64,000 bases of DNA from Agrococcus casei LMG 22410 (GCF_900163565.1 NZ_FUHU01000028.1:1-64000), one strand, 5' to 3'. Shown: positions 53,823-63,862, counted from the stretch's first letter. Numbers and translations: made by a program. The notes: a model not told the origin generated them from the letters alone.

Positions 53823-54830
53823 CTACGGGGTTCGCACAGCGGCGAAGATCGCGTCGATGACCTGTTCGCTCGTGACGCCGTCTGCTTCGGCTTCGTAGTT
53901 GAGGATGATGCGGTGACGCAGGATCACGTGGCTCAGGTCTTTGATGTCCTCCGGGATCACGTAGTCGCGGCCCCGAACCAGTGCGAGCGCACGGCCAGCC
54001 TGCGAGAACGAGATCGAGCCACGGGGGCTCGCGCCGTACTGCAGGTAGTCGGCGAGCTTCTGGCCGACATAGTCTGCCGGATGACGCGTCACGTACATGA
54101 GCTGGACGATGTAGTTGGTGATCGCCTGGTCCATGTAGACGCGCTTGGTGAGTCCCTGCAGTCGCATGACGTCTTCGAGTGAGGCGACCGGCTCCTCCGG
54201 GGCGCCGTCGAAAACGCCCGACTCGATCCGGCGCACGATCTCTGCCTCTTCGCTGGGGCTCGGGTAGTCGAGGATGTCCTTCAACAGGAATCGGTCGAGC
54301 TGCGCCTCGGGCAGCGTGTAGGTGCCCTCCTGCTCGATGGGGTTCTGCGTCGCGAGCACGAAGAACGGCTTCGGCAGCGGGTGCGTCTCGCCGCCGATCG
54401 AGGTCTGACGCTCCTGCATCGCCTCGAGCATCGCCGACTGCGTCTTGGCGCTCGAGCGGTTGATCTCGTCGAGCAGCACGAAGTTGGCGTGAACGGGGCC
54501 GAGCTGCGTGCGGAAGCTGCCCGAGTGCTGATCGTAGATCTGCGTGCCGACGATGTCGCTCGGCAGCAGGTCGGGGGTGCACTGGATGCGGTTGAACGAC
54601 GCCTGGATCGACTGGGCGAGTGTCGCTGCCGCGGTGGTCTTCGCGAGGCCGGGAACCGACTCCATCAGCACGTGTCCGCCTGCGAGCAGCGCGACCATCA
54701 GGTTCTGCAGAAGACTCTGCTGACCGACCACCTTCTCGCCGAAGCTGCCCTGAATCGACGAGATCTTGGACTTCGCCCACTCGAGCTCGTCCTGTGAAAT
54801 CGGGGGACGCCCCTGCTGATCGTTGGCCAC
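53823..54830 (-). CDS. MoxR-family AAA+ ATPase
   Basis: 335 aa. Walker A ESVPGLAKTT (about 57), Walker B FVLLDEINR, sensor 1 ATQNP and the MoxR segment LDRFLLKDILDYPSP. First gene of the MoxR-DUF58-membrane-VWA-VWA-TPR operon, thought to act as a chaperone assembling VWA complexes. GTG 54830 is preceded by AGGAA. Confidence 0.92.
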   Translation of the reverse strand: MANDQQGRPPISQDELEWAKSKISSIQGSFGEKVVGQQSLLQNLMVALLAGGHVLMESVPGLAKTTAAATLAQSIQASFNRIQCTPDLLPSDIVGTQIYDQHSGSFRTQLGPVHANFVLLDEINRSSAKTQSAMLEAMQERQTSIGGETHPLPKPFFVLATQNPIEQEGTYTLPEAQLDRFLLKDILDYPSPSEEAEIVRRIESGVFDGAPEEPVASLEDVMRLQGLTKRVYMDQAITNYIVQLMYVTRHPADYVGQKLADYLQYGASPRGSISFSQAGRALALVRGRDYVIPEDIKDLSHVILRHRIILNYEAEADGVTSEQVIDAIFAAVRTP

Positions 54831-54900
54831 GTCAGTTCCTTTCGTTGCTTTCCAAGAGCCTAGGGCCGCAAGCAATACAAACCCTGGGTGCCGTCTGGGC

Positions 54901-56187
54901 TCAAGCTGAGTGAATCCGGTTCTTCAGGCCGCGCGTGGCACCGATCACGATGAGCGCGAGAGCGATGAGCATGATCCAGTTGAGCGAATCGAAGCCGATC
55001 GTGGCGACCACGACGCCGGCGAGTGCTCCTGCCCCAGCGCCGGCGAATCCCATGGTCGTGTCGCTGCGCCCTTGGACCACGGGTCTTGCGTGCTGCGGCG
55101 TCTCGTCGTTCAGAAGAGCGGATGCGGCGACAGTGACCGCAGACCAGCCGAATCCCAGCAACGCGAGGCCGACGATGCCGAGGCTCTCGGGCAGCAGCAG
55201 GTTCGCAGCCGCCGACGCTGCGAGGAGGAAGGCTCCGAGCAGCACCGTGGAACGCCGGCCGACGCTGTCAGCGAGGAAGCCGAACACCGGCGACAGCACG
55301 TACATGCCGCCGGTGTGCGCGCTCATGGCGAGCATGATCAGCGGCAGCGCCTGACCGGCGTGCTCGAGGTGCACGGGCGTCATCGCCATGATCCCGACCA
55401 TCATCGCGTGGGCTGAGGCGATCATGACCACCACCCACAGGATGCGCGGGTGGTGAAGGATGCGAAAGGCCGTCTCGGGGTTCGCTGTGGACTCCCCCGC
55501 CTGCGCTCCCGCTGCCTGCAGCGGATCGGGCCTCAGGAACACCCACACGACAAACGTCACGATCAGCAGCCCGGTGCCGCTCAGCACGTACGCGCCAGTG
55601 AGCTCGCCCAGCCCCAGCGGCACACCGAGTCGGTCGCCGAGCGGGACGATGCTGGGACCTGCGACGACGCCGATCGTGGTCATCCAGATCACCAGCGACA
55701 TGTCGCGGCCGCGTCGGTGCGGCTGCGCCAGGTCGACCGCCGCGAATCTCGCCTGCAGCGTCAGCGACGAGCTCGCGCCGAGCCCGAAGAACCCGATCAT
55801 GACGAGCCAGCCGAGGTCGAAGGCGCCGCTGATGACGAGCACGGCAGTCGCAGTCAGCGCCACGACACAAGCAGTTGTGAGCGAGATGCGGCGTCCCCGA
55901 CGAGCCGCGAGTCGCGCGAGCGGAGCAGACATGACGGCACCGCCCAGGGTGACGAGCGTCGCTGCCATGCCGCCCAGCGCATCCACGCCTGTCACGCGCA
56001 CGACGAAGAGGCTGCCCACTCCGACGGCCAGGCCGTTTGCCAGACCGACGAAGATCTGAGCAAGCGAGAGCACCGCCAGCGTGCGGCGCTGCGCCGGGTG
56101 CGGCCTGCTCGTCAGCTCTGCGGCTGTGTCAGGCGAGCTCTCACGGCGTGAGGACTGTGGCCTCGCCACTCTCGAGCCCCTGCTCAT
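54901..56187 (-). CDS. MFS transporter
   Basis: 428 aa with 12 hydrophobic segments. The loop after segment 2 is ARRGRRISL, and [17 protein letters not shown] is the matching loop in the second half. Multidrug- or metabolite-exporter type; substrate unknown. The start overlaps the ispG 3' end by 47 bp, so the true start may be internal. Confidence 0.85.
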   Translation of the reverse strand: MSRGSRVARPQSSRRESSPDTAAELTSRPHPAQRRTLAVLSLAQIFVGLANGLAVGVGSLFVVRVTGVDALGGMAATLVTLGGAVMSAPLARLAARRGRRISLTTACVVALTATAVLVISGAFDLGWLVMIGFFGLGASSSLTLQARFAAVDLAQPHRRGRDMSLVIWMTTIGVVAGPSIVPLGDRLGVPLGLGELTGAYVLSGTGLLIVTFVVWVFLRPDPLQAAGAQAGESTANPETAFRILHHPRILWVVVMIASAHAMMVGIMAMTPVHLEHAGQALPLIMLAMSAHTGGMYVLSPVFGFLADSVGRRSTVLLGAFLLAASAAANLLLPESLGIVGLALLGFGWSAVTVAASALLNDETPQHARPVVQGRSDTTMGFAGAGAGALAGVVVATIGFDSLNWIMLIALALIVIGATRGLKNRIHSA

Positions 56188-57283
56188 CGGCGATGCGTCG
56201 GGCCTCCGCGATGAGCGTCTCGACGATGTCTGCCTCGGGCACCGTGCGAATCACTTCACCCTTGACGAAGATCTGCCCCTTGCCGTTGCCGCTGGCCACG
56301 CCGAGGTCTGCTTCGCGAGCCTCGCCCGGGCCATTCACGACACAGCCCATGACGGCCACCCGCAGCGGGAACTGGACGTCTTTGAGGCCCTCCGTCACGT
56401 CTTCGGCCAGCGTGTAGACGTCGACCTGCGCACGACCGCACGACGGGCAGGAGACGATCTCAAGCTTCTTCTCGCGAAGGCCGAGCGACTGCAGCAGCTG
56501 GAGTCCGACCTTGACCTCTTCGACAGGAGGCGCCGAGAGCGAGACGCGGATCGTGTCGCCGATGCCCTCTGCGAGCAGGATGCCGAACGCGGCAGCCGAC
56601 TTGATCGTGCCCTGGAACGCTGGCCCGGCTTCGGTCACACCGAGGTGCAGCGGCCAGTTGCCGCGCTCGGCAAGCTGACGGTAGGTCTTGACCATGACCA
56701 CAGGGTCGTGGTGCTTGACCGAGATCTTGAAGTCGTGGAAGTCGTGCTCCTCGAAGAGGCTCGCCTCCCACACGGCGCTCTCGACGAGTGCCTCGGGAGT
56801 CGCCTTGCCGTGCTTCTGCAGCAGGCGAGGGTCGAGGCTTCCGGCGTTGACGCCGATGCGCAGGCTCACGCCAGCGTCGCTTGCCGCGCGCGCGATGGCG
56901 CCGACCTGATCGTCGAACTTTCGGATGTTGCCGGGATTCACCCGAACGGCCGCGCATCCGGCTTCGATCGCAGTGAAGACGTACTTCGGCTGGAAGTGGA
57001 TGTCGGCGATGACCGGAATCTGGCTCTTCTTCGCGATGATGTGCAGCACATCGGCGTCGTCCTGGGTGGGGACCGCAACGCGAACGATGTCACAGCCAGC
57101 CGCAGTGAGCTCAGCAATCTGCTGCAGCGTGCCGTTGATGTCCGTCGTCTTCGTCGTGGTCATCGACTGCACCGAGACCTGAGACTCGCTGCCGACGCCG
57201 ATCCTGCCGACTCTGATCTGTCGAGTCTTCCGACGGGGTCCGAGGGTCATGGGCTCGGGATTGCCGAGATTGATCGCAGCCAT
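56141..57283 (-). CDS. ispG: HMBPP synthase (GcpE)
   Basis: A 380-aa 4Fe-4S enzyme of the MEP isoprenoid pathway. N-terminal TIM barrel ([20 protein letters not shown]), C-terminal cluster ligands in [11 protein letters not shown] and [13 protein letters not shown] in the TACCAT-N7 arrangement. dxr, usually near rseP and ispG, is not in the window. Confidence 0.95.
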   Translation of the reverse strand: MAAINLGNPEPMTLGPRRKTRQIRVGRIGVGSESQVSVQSMTTTKTTDINGTLQQIAELTAAGCDIVRVAVPTQDDADVLHIIAKKSQIPVIADIHFQPKYVFTAIEAGCAAVRVNPGNIRKFDDQVGAIARAASDAGVSLRIGVNAGSLDPRLLQKHGKATPEALVESAVWEASLFEEHDFHDFKISVKHHDPVVMVKTYRQLAERGNWPLHLGVTEAGPAFQGTIKSAAAFGILLAEGIGDTIRVSLSAPPVEEVKVGLQLLQSLGLREKKLEIVSCPSCGRAQVDVYTLAEDVTEGLKDVQFPLRVAVMGCVVNGPGEAREADLGVASGNGKGQIFVKGEVIRTVPEADIVETLIAEARRIADEQGLESGEATVLTP

Positions 57284-57296
57284 GCTGTCAATGGTA
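57284..57296 (-). promoter_or_regulatory. -10 element for leaderless ispG
   Basis: TACCAT (57296-57291), seven bases, ATG. Confidence 0.5.
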
Positions 57297-57332
57297 CGCG
57301 TTCACAGGCCGTGCTGCTGGCATGATCGAGGG

Positions 57333-58040
57333 ATGACTCTCATCGCGGCAGCAGACGGATCAGCACTCGGCAACCCGGGCCCCGGAGGCTGGGCTTGGTT
57401 CATCGACGAGAGCCGCTGGGCTTCTGGCGGATGGCCGACTGCCACCAACAACCAGGGCGAGCTGCAGGCGGTCATCGACCTGCTGACCCAGGCTGCCGAT
57501 GAGCCCGACCTCCACATCCTGCTCGACAGCCAGTACGTGCTGAAGAGCGCGACCGTCTGGATCGCGGGCTGGAAGCGCAAGGGCTGGAAGAAGTCTGACG
57601 GCAAGCCCGTGCTGAACGTCGAGATGATGCAGGAGCTGGATGCCCTGCTCGAGTCACGCAGGAGCGCCGGCTTCACGACGGAGTTCGAGTGGGTCAAGGG
57701 CCACGCCGGCCACACCCTCAACGAGCGCGCCGATGATCTCGCGCAGGCCGCTGCTCGCGCCTTCCAGGCTGGACGCACCGCAGAACAGGGCCCGGGGCTG
57801 TCGCCCTCGGCCGCATCCGCTCCCAGCGCGACGCAGCCCGCTGCCCCGCCGGCCGCACACGACGACGAAGCGCCGATGTCGCTCTTCGACGACGACCTCC
57901 TCGAGCCCGCGACTCGCGAAGAGCGATTTGAGCCTGCTGACGACCTGCGCCTGACCGTGTGGCGCGACGTGCAGACTCACGAGGTCATGAACTTCAGCAT
58001 CGAGCAGCTGGGCGGCGAAGGCTGGGCCAAGATCGGCTGA
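57333..58040 (+). CDS. RNase HI-like protein with C-terminal extension
   Basis: 235 aa. The RNase H core (1-145) has Asp in ADGSALGNPGPGGWAW, Glu in NNQGELQA, Asp in LLDSQYVLK and Asp in NERADDLA. An Ala/Pro linker leads to an extra C-terminal domain of about 50 aa (LRLTVWRDVQTHEVMNFSIEQL). The core removes RNA from RNA:DNA hybrids; the tail is unassigned. CATGAT lies six bases before ATG 57333. Confidence 0.87.
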   Translation: MTLIAAADGSALGNPGPGGWAWFIDESRWASGGWPTATNNQGELQAVIDLLTQAADEPDLHILLDSQYVLKSATVWIAGWKRKGWKKSDGKPVLNVEMMQELDALLESRRSAGFTTEFEWVKGHAGHTLNERADDLAQAAARAFQAGRTAEQGPGLSPSAASAPSATQPAAPPAAHDDEAPMSLFDDDLLEPATREERFEPADDLRLTVWRDVQTHEVMNFSIEQLGGEGWAKIG

Positions 58041-58041
58041 G

Positions 58042-58533
58042 TCAGAGCGGCTTCTTGAAGCCCTCGTGGGAGGCCGTATAGCCGTGCCGCTCGTAGAATC
58101 TGTGGGCCTCAGCGCGTGACTTGTCGGTGGTGAGCTGCACGAGTGTCGCTCCGTGACGATGGCCGTGCTGCTCTGCCCATGCCAGCATGCTGCCGCCGAG
58201 GCCAGCGCCCCTGTGGCCGGCTGCGACCCTGACCGCTTCGATCTGCAGTCGTGTGGCCCCTCCCCTGCTGAGGCCAGGGATCAGCGTGAGCTGCATCGTG
58301 CCGGCGAGCGCGCCGTCTGCGTTCTCGGCTGTGCTCTCCACGACCGCCAGGAACTGCCTCGGGTCGCCATCGATCTCACGGAAGGCGCGCTCGTAGCCGG
58401 CAGCGTCACCGCCTTCGCGAGTGCTTCCCAGTGTGTCGTCGCGCAGCAGCTCGACGATCCCGGGCACGTCTTCGAGCGTCGCACGACGCACAATGCAACC
58501 CGATTCGCCGAGGCGCTGCTGACTGTCTGGCAT
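58042..58533 (-). CDS. GNAT-family N-acetyltransferase
   Basis: 163 aa. IVRRATLEDVPGIVELL start, acetyl-CoA loop RVAAGHRGAGLGGSML, and DKSRAEAHRFYERHGYTASHEGFKK, typical of small GNATs. It follows rseP by 8 bp. Substrate unknown. Confidence 0.87.
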   Translation of the reverse strand: MPDSQQRLGESGCIVRRATLEDVPGIVELLRDDTLGSTREGGDAAGYERAFREIDGDPRQFLAVVESTAENADGALAGTMQLTLIPGLSRGGATRLQIEAVRVAAGHRGAGLGGSMLAWAEQHGHRHGATLVQLTTDKSRAEAHRFYERHGYTASHEGFKKPL

Positions 58534-58541
58534 CAGCGTCG

Positions 58542-59873
58542 CTACGGAAGCCAGAGTGAGATCGGCTTGACGATGTCGGCGTAGATCAGCAGTGCGCCCA
58601 TGATCAGCAGCACGACCGAGACCGCCATGGTCACCGGCACCCACTTCGCCGTGTCGATCGGTCCGGGATCGTCTCTGCGGAACAGCTTCGCGAATCCGCG
58701 TCTGAAGACATCGACGACCGCCCCCAGGATGTGACCTCCGTCGAGCGGCATCAGCGGAATCAGGTTGAAGACGAACAGCGCCACGTTGAGGCTCGCGAGG
58801 AGTCCCACCATGGAGGCGACGCGCTCGACGACCGGGATCTGGTCGGTTGCAGCGATCTCGCCAGCCATTCGACCGACGCCGACGACGCTCACGGGGCCGT
58901 TGGGGTCGCGCTCCTCGCTGCTGAAGGCTGCGACTCCGACATCCCAGAGCCGTTCGGGCAGGTGCAGCACCATGTGCACGACGCGCTCGACGTTCTCGCC
59001 GACCGCGGGCAGCACAGCGCTGACCGGCTGCTGCACGGTCTCGTACTGCGGCGAGATGCCGACGAAGCCGACGGGGATCGTGACGATCGCACCGTTCTCT
59101 TCGACGATCTGGCCGAATCTGTCGGTGACGGGTCGCTCGGACTCCATGGGTGTGACGGTGAGCGTCAGCTCTTCGCCGTCGCGCACGATGACGACGTCGG
59201 ACTCCGTGTCGGCACGGTCTCGGATGAGCCCCTGCATCTGGGTCCAGTCAGTGACAGCAGTGCCGCCGAAGGAGACGATCTCGTCGCCAGGCTGGATGCC
59301 CGCTTCAGCGGCGGGAGCGAGCGGATCGTCGGCAGCGCACTCAGTGCGCTCCTCTGCCGCGCTGACGACGCACTCTGAGACGCTCGCGACCGTTGTGCTG
59401 GGCTGCGCTGTTCCGAATCCGCACAGCAGCACCCCGTAGAGCAGCACCGCCAGCACGAGGTTCATGAGCGGCCCGCCGAGCATGATCGTGACCTTCTTCA
59501 GGAAGGGCAGGTTGTAGAACGTGCGAGTCTCTTCGCCCTCGACGATCGTCTCGGCATTCACGGTTCGGGCGTCCTGCACGACGGCGTCGAAGAAGCCGGT
59601 GCTGGCAGTCCTCGCTTTTCCGCCCGGCTTCGCGGGCGGGTACATGCCACTCATCGAGATGTAGCCGCCCAGCGGAATCCACTTGAAGCCGTACTCGGTC
59701 TCGCCGACGCGCTTCGAGAAGATCGTCGGACCGAATCCGATCATGTACTGCGCGACGCGCACCTTGAACAGCTTCGCCGGCAGCAGGTGACCCACCTCGT
59801 GCAGGCCGATCGAGACGGCCAGGCCGACGACGATGACCAAGACGCCTGCGGTGAAGAGCAGTACGGCTTCCAA
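58542..59873 (-). CDS. rseP: Site-2 zinc metalloprotease (M50, RseP/Rip1 type)
   Basis: A 443-aa intramembrane protease: zinc motif HEVGH in the first segment (about 26-30), a PDZ domain in the middle (about 180-260), and MPLDGGH with the third ligand near the C-terminal segments. It cleaves anti-sigma factors or other membrane substrates. TTG start directly after the rnj stop. Confidence 0.92.
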   Translation of the reverse strand: MEAVLLFTAGVLVIVVGLAVSIGLHEVGHLLPAKLFKVRVAQYMIGFGPTIFSKRVGETEYGFKWIPLGGYISMSGMYPPAKPGGKARTASTGFFDAVVQDARTVNAETIVEGEETRTFYNLPFLKKVTIMLGGPLMNLVLAVLLYGVLLCGFGTAQPSTTVASVSECVVSAAEERTECAADDPLAPAAEAGIQPGDEIVSFGGTAVTDWTQMQGLIRDRADTESDVVIVRDGEELTLTVTPMESERPVTDRFGQIVEENGAIVTIPVGFVGISPQYETVQQPVSAVLPAVGENVERVVHMVLHLPERLWDVGVAAFSSEERDPNGPVSVVGVGRMAGEIAATDQIPVVERVASMVGLLASLNVALFVFNLIPLMPLDGGHILGAVVDVFRRGFAKLFRRDDPGPIDTAKWVPVTMAVSVVLLIMGALLIYADIVKPISLWLP

Positions 59874-61547
59874 CTACACCTCGAGGACCATGGGAACGAT
59901 CATCGGGCGGCGGCGGACTCGAGTGCCCATCCAGCGCCCGACAGTGCGTCGCACGACCTGGCTGTAGTTGTGCTGGCCGCGCACGCCGTTCTCTGCCGCC
60001 TCCTTCAGGGCAGCGACGATCTTCGGCTTGATCGTCTCGAAGATCTTGTCGTCCTCAGCGAATCCGCGTGCGTGGATCTCGGGGCCGACGACGATCTTGC
60101 CCGAGTTGGGCTCGAGCGCGACGAAAATCGAGATGAAGCCCTCTTCTGCGAGCGTGCGGCGATCCTTAAGGTCGGACTCGTCAACCTCGCCGACCGTTGT
60201 TCCGTCGACGTAGACGAAGCCGATCGCGTGCTGGCCGGCGACGCGGATGTCACCGTCGGTCATGTCCCAGACCGTGCCGTTCTCGCCCACGAACGTGTTG
60301 TCGACGGGGATGCCCGTCTGCACGGCGAGCTTCGCGTTCGCCTGCAGGTGACGGTATTCGCCGTGCACCGGAATCACGTTGTTGGGCTTCAGGATGTTGT
60401 AGCAGTACAGCAGCTCGCCTGCGGAGGCGTGCCCTGAAGTGTGCACCTTGGCGTTGCCCTTGTGCACGACATTCGCGCCGAGCTTCATGAGGCCGTTGAT
60501 GACCCGGAACACCGCGTTCTCGTTGCCCGGGATGAGGCTCGACGCCAGGATGACGGTGTCGTCCTCGCCGATCTCGATCTTGTGCTCGAGGTTCGCGATG
60601 CGCGACAGCACTGCCATCGGCTCGCCCTGCGAGCCGGTCGACATGTAGATGATCTTGTCGTCGGGGATGCCATCGGCCTTCTTCTGGTCGATGAGGATGC
60701 CGTCCGGCACCTGCAGGTAGCCGAGCTTCGACGCGATCGTCATGTTGCGCACCATGGAGCGCCCCACGAAGGCGACGCGGCGGCCGCTGGCGACCGCTGC
60801 ATCCAGAACCTGCTGCACACGGTGCACGTGCGACGAGAACGACGCGACGACGACCTTACCGGGGGTCTTCGCGATGACCTGCTCGAGCACCGGCCCGATC
60901 TCGCGCTCGGGCATGCCGAAGCCCGGCACGTCGGCGTTGGTCGAGTCGACGAGGAAGGCATCGATGCCCTCTTCGCCGAACTTCGCGAATGCACGCAGGT
61001 CGGTGATGCGGCCGTCGAGCGGCAGCTGGTCCATCTTGAAGTCGCCCGTAGCGAGTGCTGTGCCGGCGTCCGTGCGGATCATGACGGCCAGAGCATCGGG
61101 AATCGAGTGGTTCACCGCAACGAACTCGGTCTCGAACGGGCCGAGCTGTTCGACGTCGCCCTCTTTCACCGTGAGCGTGAAGGGCTTGATGCGGTGCTCC
61201 TTGAGCTTCGCCTCGACGAGGGCGAGCGTCAGCTGCGAGCCGACCAATGGGATGTCTGCCTTGAGCTTCAGCAGGTACGGGACAGCACCGATGTGGTCTT
61301 CGTGACCGTGCGTGAGCACGACTGCCACGATGTCGTCGAGGCGGTCTCGGATGGGCGTGAAGTCGGGCAGGATCAGGTCGACGCCCGGCTGGTGCTCTTC
61401 AGGGAAGAGGACTCCGCAGTCGACGATCAGGAGCTTGCCGTCGATCTCGAAGACGGTCATGTTGCGACCGACCTCGCCGATTCCGCCGAGCGGAATGATG
61501 CGAAGTGTGCCCGGCTTGAGCTTTGCCGGTTCGGAAATGGTGGTCAT
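59874..61547 (-). CDS. rnj: Ribonuclease J
   Basis: A 557-aa metallo-beta-lactamase/beta-CASP ribonuclease with endo- and 5'-3' exonuclease activity. Zinc motif HGHEDHIG (about 80), beta-CASP ASFSSHVHRV and HTSGHAS. Shine-Dalgarno AAAGGG. Within the thyA-folA-dapA-rnj-rseP run. Confidence 0.95.
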   Translation of the reverse strand: MTTISEPAKLKPGTLRIIPLGGIGEVGRNMTVFEIDGKLLIVDCGVLFPEEHQPGVDLILPDFTPIRDRLDDIVAVVLTHGHEDHIGAVPYLLKLKADIPLVGSQLTLALVEAKLKEHRIKPFTLTVKEGDVEQLGPFETEFVAVNHSIPDALAVMIRTDAGTALATGDFKMDQLPLDGRITDLRAFAKFGEEGIDAFLVDSTNADVPGFGMPEREIGPVLEQVIAKTPGKVVVASFSSHVHRVQQVLDAAVASGRRVAFVGRSMVRNMTIASKLGYLQVPDGILIDQKKADGIPDDKIIYMSTGSQGEPMAVLSRIANLEHKIEIGEDDTVILASSLIPGNENAVFRVINGLMKLGANVVHKGNAKVHTSGHASAGELLYCYNILKPNNVIPVHGEYRHLQANAKLAVQTGIPVDNTFVGENGTVWDMTDGDIRVAGQHAIGFVYVDGTTVGEVDESDLKDRRTLAEEGFISIFVALEPNSGKIVVGPEIHARGFAEDDKIFETIKPKIVAALKEAAENGVRGQHNYSQVVRRTVGRWMGTRVRRRPMIVPMVLEV

Positions 61548-61558
61548 GCGACCCTTTC

Positions 61559-62530
61559 TTAGCGTGTAGTGCCGTGAATCTTCGGCAGCGCACCGCCCGC
61601 GGCCGCGTTGCGGTCGGGGCGGAATCGCGTCAGGTCGAGTCCTTCGACTCCGACGACGGATGCGATGTCGTCTTCGATTCGGGCGGCCTCTGCGTCTTCT
61701 GGTCCGACGAGCGGCAGACGGACGCGAGGCGATTCGATACGGCCGAGGCCGTGCAGGATGTACTTGGTTGACACAGTGCCCGGCACGTGAGTCATCGTGG
61801 CGCGCACGAGCGGCTCCAATGACTTGTGGTGCCGCTGTGCCGTGTGCAGATCGCCGCTGTTGACGGCGTCGATGATTGCGCGGTAGGGCGCAGGAGCGAT
61901 GTTGGCGGTGACGCCGATGAGGCCCGAGGCGCCGATCGACAGCGCTGGCAGCACGTTCGCGTCGTCGCCCGAGAAGTAGAGCAGGTCGGTCTCGTTGAGC
62001 ACTCGGCTGACCTCTGCGAAGTCACCCTTGGCGTCTTTCACCGCGACGATGTTGGGGTGCTTCGCAGCGCGCAGCAGCGTCTCGTACTTGATCTCGATGC
62101 CTGAGCGGCCGGGGATGTCGTACAGGACGACAGGCAGGTCGGTCGCATCGGCGATCATGCGGAAGTGCGTCAGGATGCCGGCCTGCGTCGGCTTGTTGTA
62201 ATACGGGGTGACGATCATGACGCCGTCGGCGCCGGCCTTCTCAGCCTGACGGTAGAGGTCGATCGCGTGCGCGGTCTCGTTCGAGCCGCCGCCCTGGATG
62301 ATCTTCGCCCGGCTGCCCGCGACCTGCTTCGCCACGTCGATCAGGCGGATCTTCTCAGGGTCGGTCAGCGTCGACGTCTCGCCGGTCGTGCCCGACACGA
62401 CGATGCCGTCGGCACCGTTCGCGACGACGTCTTCAATGAGACGCTCGACGTCGTCCCAGGCGACCTCGCCATCCGCTTGGAAGGGAGTCACGAGTGCTGC
62501 GAGCACTTGGCCGAAAGGATTCTCTGTCAC
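61559..62530 (-). CDS. dapA: 4-hydroxy-tetrahydrodipicolinate synthase
   Basis: A 323-aa lysine/diaminopimelate enzyme. GTTGETSTL (about 49), the Tyr-containing VTPYYNKPTQAG and the Schiff-base Lys in IVAVKDAKGD. I prefer GTG 62530 (VTENPFGQ) because it is six bases after TACGCT; an ATG at 62551 would overlap folA by four bases. Confidence 0.95.
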   Translation of the reverse strand: MTENPFGQVLAALVTPFQADGEVAWDDVERLIEDVVANGADGIVVSGTTGETSTLTDPEKIRLIDVAKQVAGSRAKIIQGGGSNETAHAIDLYRQAEKAGADGVMIVTPYYNKPTQAGILTHFRMIADATDLPVVLYDIPGRSGIEIKYETLLRAAKHPNIVAVKDAKGDFAEVSRVLNETDLLYFSGDDANVLPALSIGASGLIGVTANIAPAPYRAIIDAVNSGDLHTAQRHHKSLEPLVRATMTHVPGTVSTKYILHGLGRIESPRVRLPLVGPEDAEAARIEDDIASVVGVEGLDLTRFRPDRNAAAGGALPKIHGTTR

Positions 62531-62542
62531 AGGACTAGCGTA
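62531..62542 (-). promoter_or_regulatory. -10 element for leaderless dapA
   Basis: TACGCT (62542-62537), six bases, GTG. Confidence 0.5.
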
Positions 62543-62547
62543 ACCGC

Positions 62548-63048
62548 TCACGCACGCCGGTAACTGACAAAGCGGTACGGAACGCCTTTGCCCGAGACAT
62601 GAAACCCTTCGTCGGGATCTGCTGTGACCGTCTGCCAGTCACGGCCGATCGCCGGGGCGAGGACGGAGCCTTCGGCGTCGATGTCGAGATGCGTGACCTC
62701 GAGCACGTCTGCCCGGTCGATCGCCTGCTCGTAAACAGACCCTCCTCCAACCACCCAGCAGGTGTCGCCGTGCTCTGCAGCAGCGACGATCGCCGCTTCA
62801 AGGCTGTCGACGACCTCAGCGCCGTCGGCTGAGAAGTCGCTCTGAGTCGTGAGCACGATGTTGTGCCGGCCCGGAAACGGACGGAAGCGCTCGGGAATCG
62901 AGTTCCAGGTGCCCCGCCCCATGATGACCGGATGCCCCATCGTAGTGCTCTTGAAGTGCGCGAGGTCCTCGGGAACGTGCCACGGCATCCCGTCGCCCGT
63001 CCCGATGACACGGCCTCTTGCCTCGGCCCAGATCATGCCCAGTTGCAT
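62548..63048 (-). CDS. folA: Dihydrofolate reductase
   Basis: 166 aa. LGMIWAEARGRVIG, the Trp/Asp substrate region GMPWHVPEDLAHFK and NADPH motif VIMGRGTWNSIP. ATG one base after the thyA stop, so translation is coupled; the pair regenerates tetrahydrofolate used by ThyA. Confidence 0.96.
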   Translation of the reverse strand: MQLGMIWAEARGRVIGTGDGMPWHVPEDLAHFKSTTMGHPVIMGRGTWNSIPERFRPFPGRHNIVLTTQSDFSADGAEVVDSLEAAIVAAAEHGDTCWVVGGGSVYEQAIDRADVLEVTHLDIDAEGSVLAPAIGRDWQTVTADPDEGFHVSGKGVPYRFVSYRRA

Positions 63049-63049
63049 G

Positions 63050-63850
63050 TCAGACCGCAACGGGTGCTTTGATGCCCGGGTGGTGCTCGTACCCGACGAC
63101 CTCGAAGTCCTCGAACTCGTAGTCGAAGATCGAGTCGGGGCGTCGGCGGATGGCGAGCTTCGGCATCGGCAGCGGCTCGCGGGCGAGCTGCGTCTGCACC
63201 TGCTCGACGTGGTTGTCGTAGATGTGCGTGTCGCCGCCGGTCCAGATGAAGTCGCCGACTTCGAGGCCTGTCTGCTGCGCGACCATGTGCGTGAGCAGCG
63301 CGTAGCTCGCGATGTTGAAGGGAACACCGAGGAACATGTCGGCGCTGCGCTGGTACAGCTGGCACGACAGCCGGCCGTCTGCGACATGGAACTGGAAGAG
63401 GGCATGGCACGGTGCCAGTGCCATGTCTGGGATGTCAGCGGGGTTCCAGGCCGAGACGATGAGTCGGCGCGAATCCGGGTTCTCGCGGATCTGCTCGATG
63501 ACCTGGGCGATCTGATCGATCGTGCCGCCGTCTCGTGTGGGCCACGACCTCCACTGCACGCCGTACACAGGGCCGAGGTCGCCGTCGTCGGCCGCCCACT
63601 CGTCCCAGATCGTGACGCCGCGCTCCTGCAGCCAGCGCGCATTGCCGTCGCCCCTGAGGAACCAGAGCAGCTCGAGCGCGATGGACTTGAAGTGCACGCG
63701 CTTCGTGGTGACGAGGGGGAACCCCTCGCTCAGGTCGAACCTGATCTGCTTGCCGAAGAGGCTGCGAGTGCCCGTGCCGGTGCGATCGTCCTTGTGCACG
63801 CCCTGTTCGAAGACCTCGCGAAGCAGGGTCTCGTACGCTGTCGAAGTCAT
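63050..63850 (-). CDS. thyA: Thymidylate synthase
   Basis: 266 aa, the classic folate-dependent enzyme. Catalytic Cys in [27 protein letters not shown]; ends IKAPVAV. ATG six bases after TAGCCT. Confidence 0.97.
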   Translation of the reverse strand: MTSTAYETLLREVFEQGVHKDDRTGTGTRSLFGKQIRFDLSEGFPLVTTKRVHFKSIALELLWFLRGDGNARWLQERGVTIWDEWAADDGDLGPVYGVQWRSWPTRDGGTIDQIAQVIEQIRENPDSRRLIVSAWNPADIPDMALAPCHALFQFHVADGRLSCQLYQRSADMFLGVPFNIASYALLTHMVAQQTGLEVGDFIWTGGDTHIYDNHVEQVQTQLAREPLPMPKLAIRRRPDSIFDYEFEDFEVVGYEHHPGIKAPVAV

Positions 63851-63862
63851 GACACCAGGCTA
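63851..63862 (-). promoter_or_regulatory. -10 element for leaderless thyA
   Basis: TAGCCT (63862-63857), six bases, ATG; the hexamer overlaps the TAG stop of the upstream gene. Confidence 0.55.
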
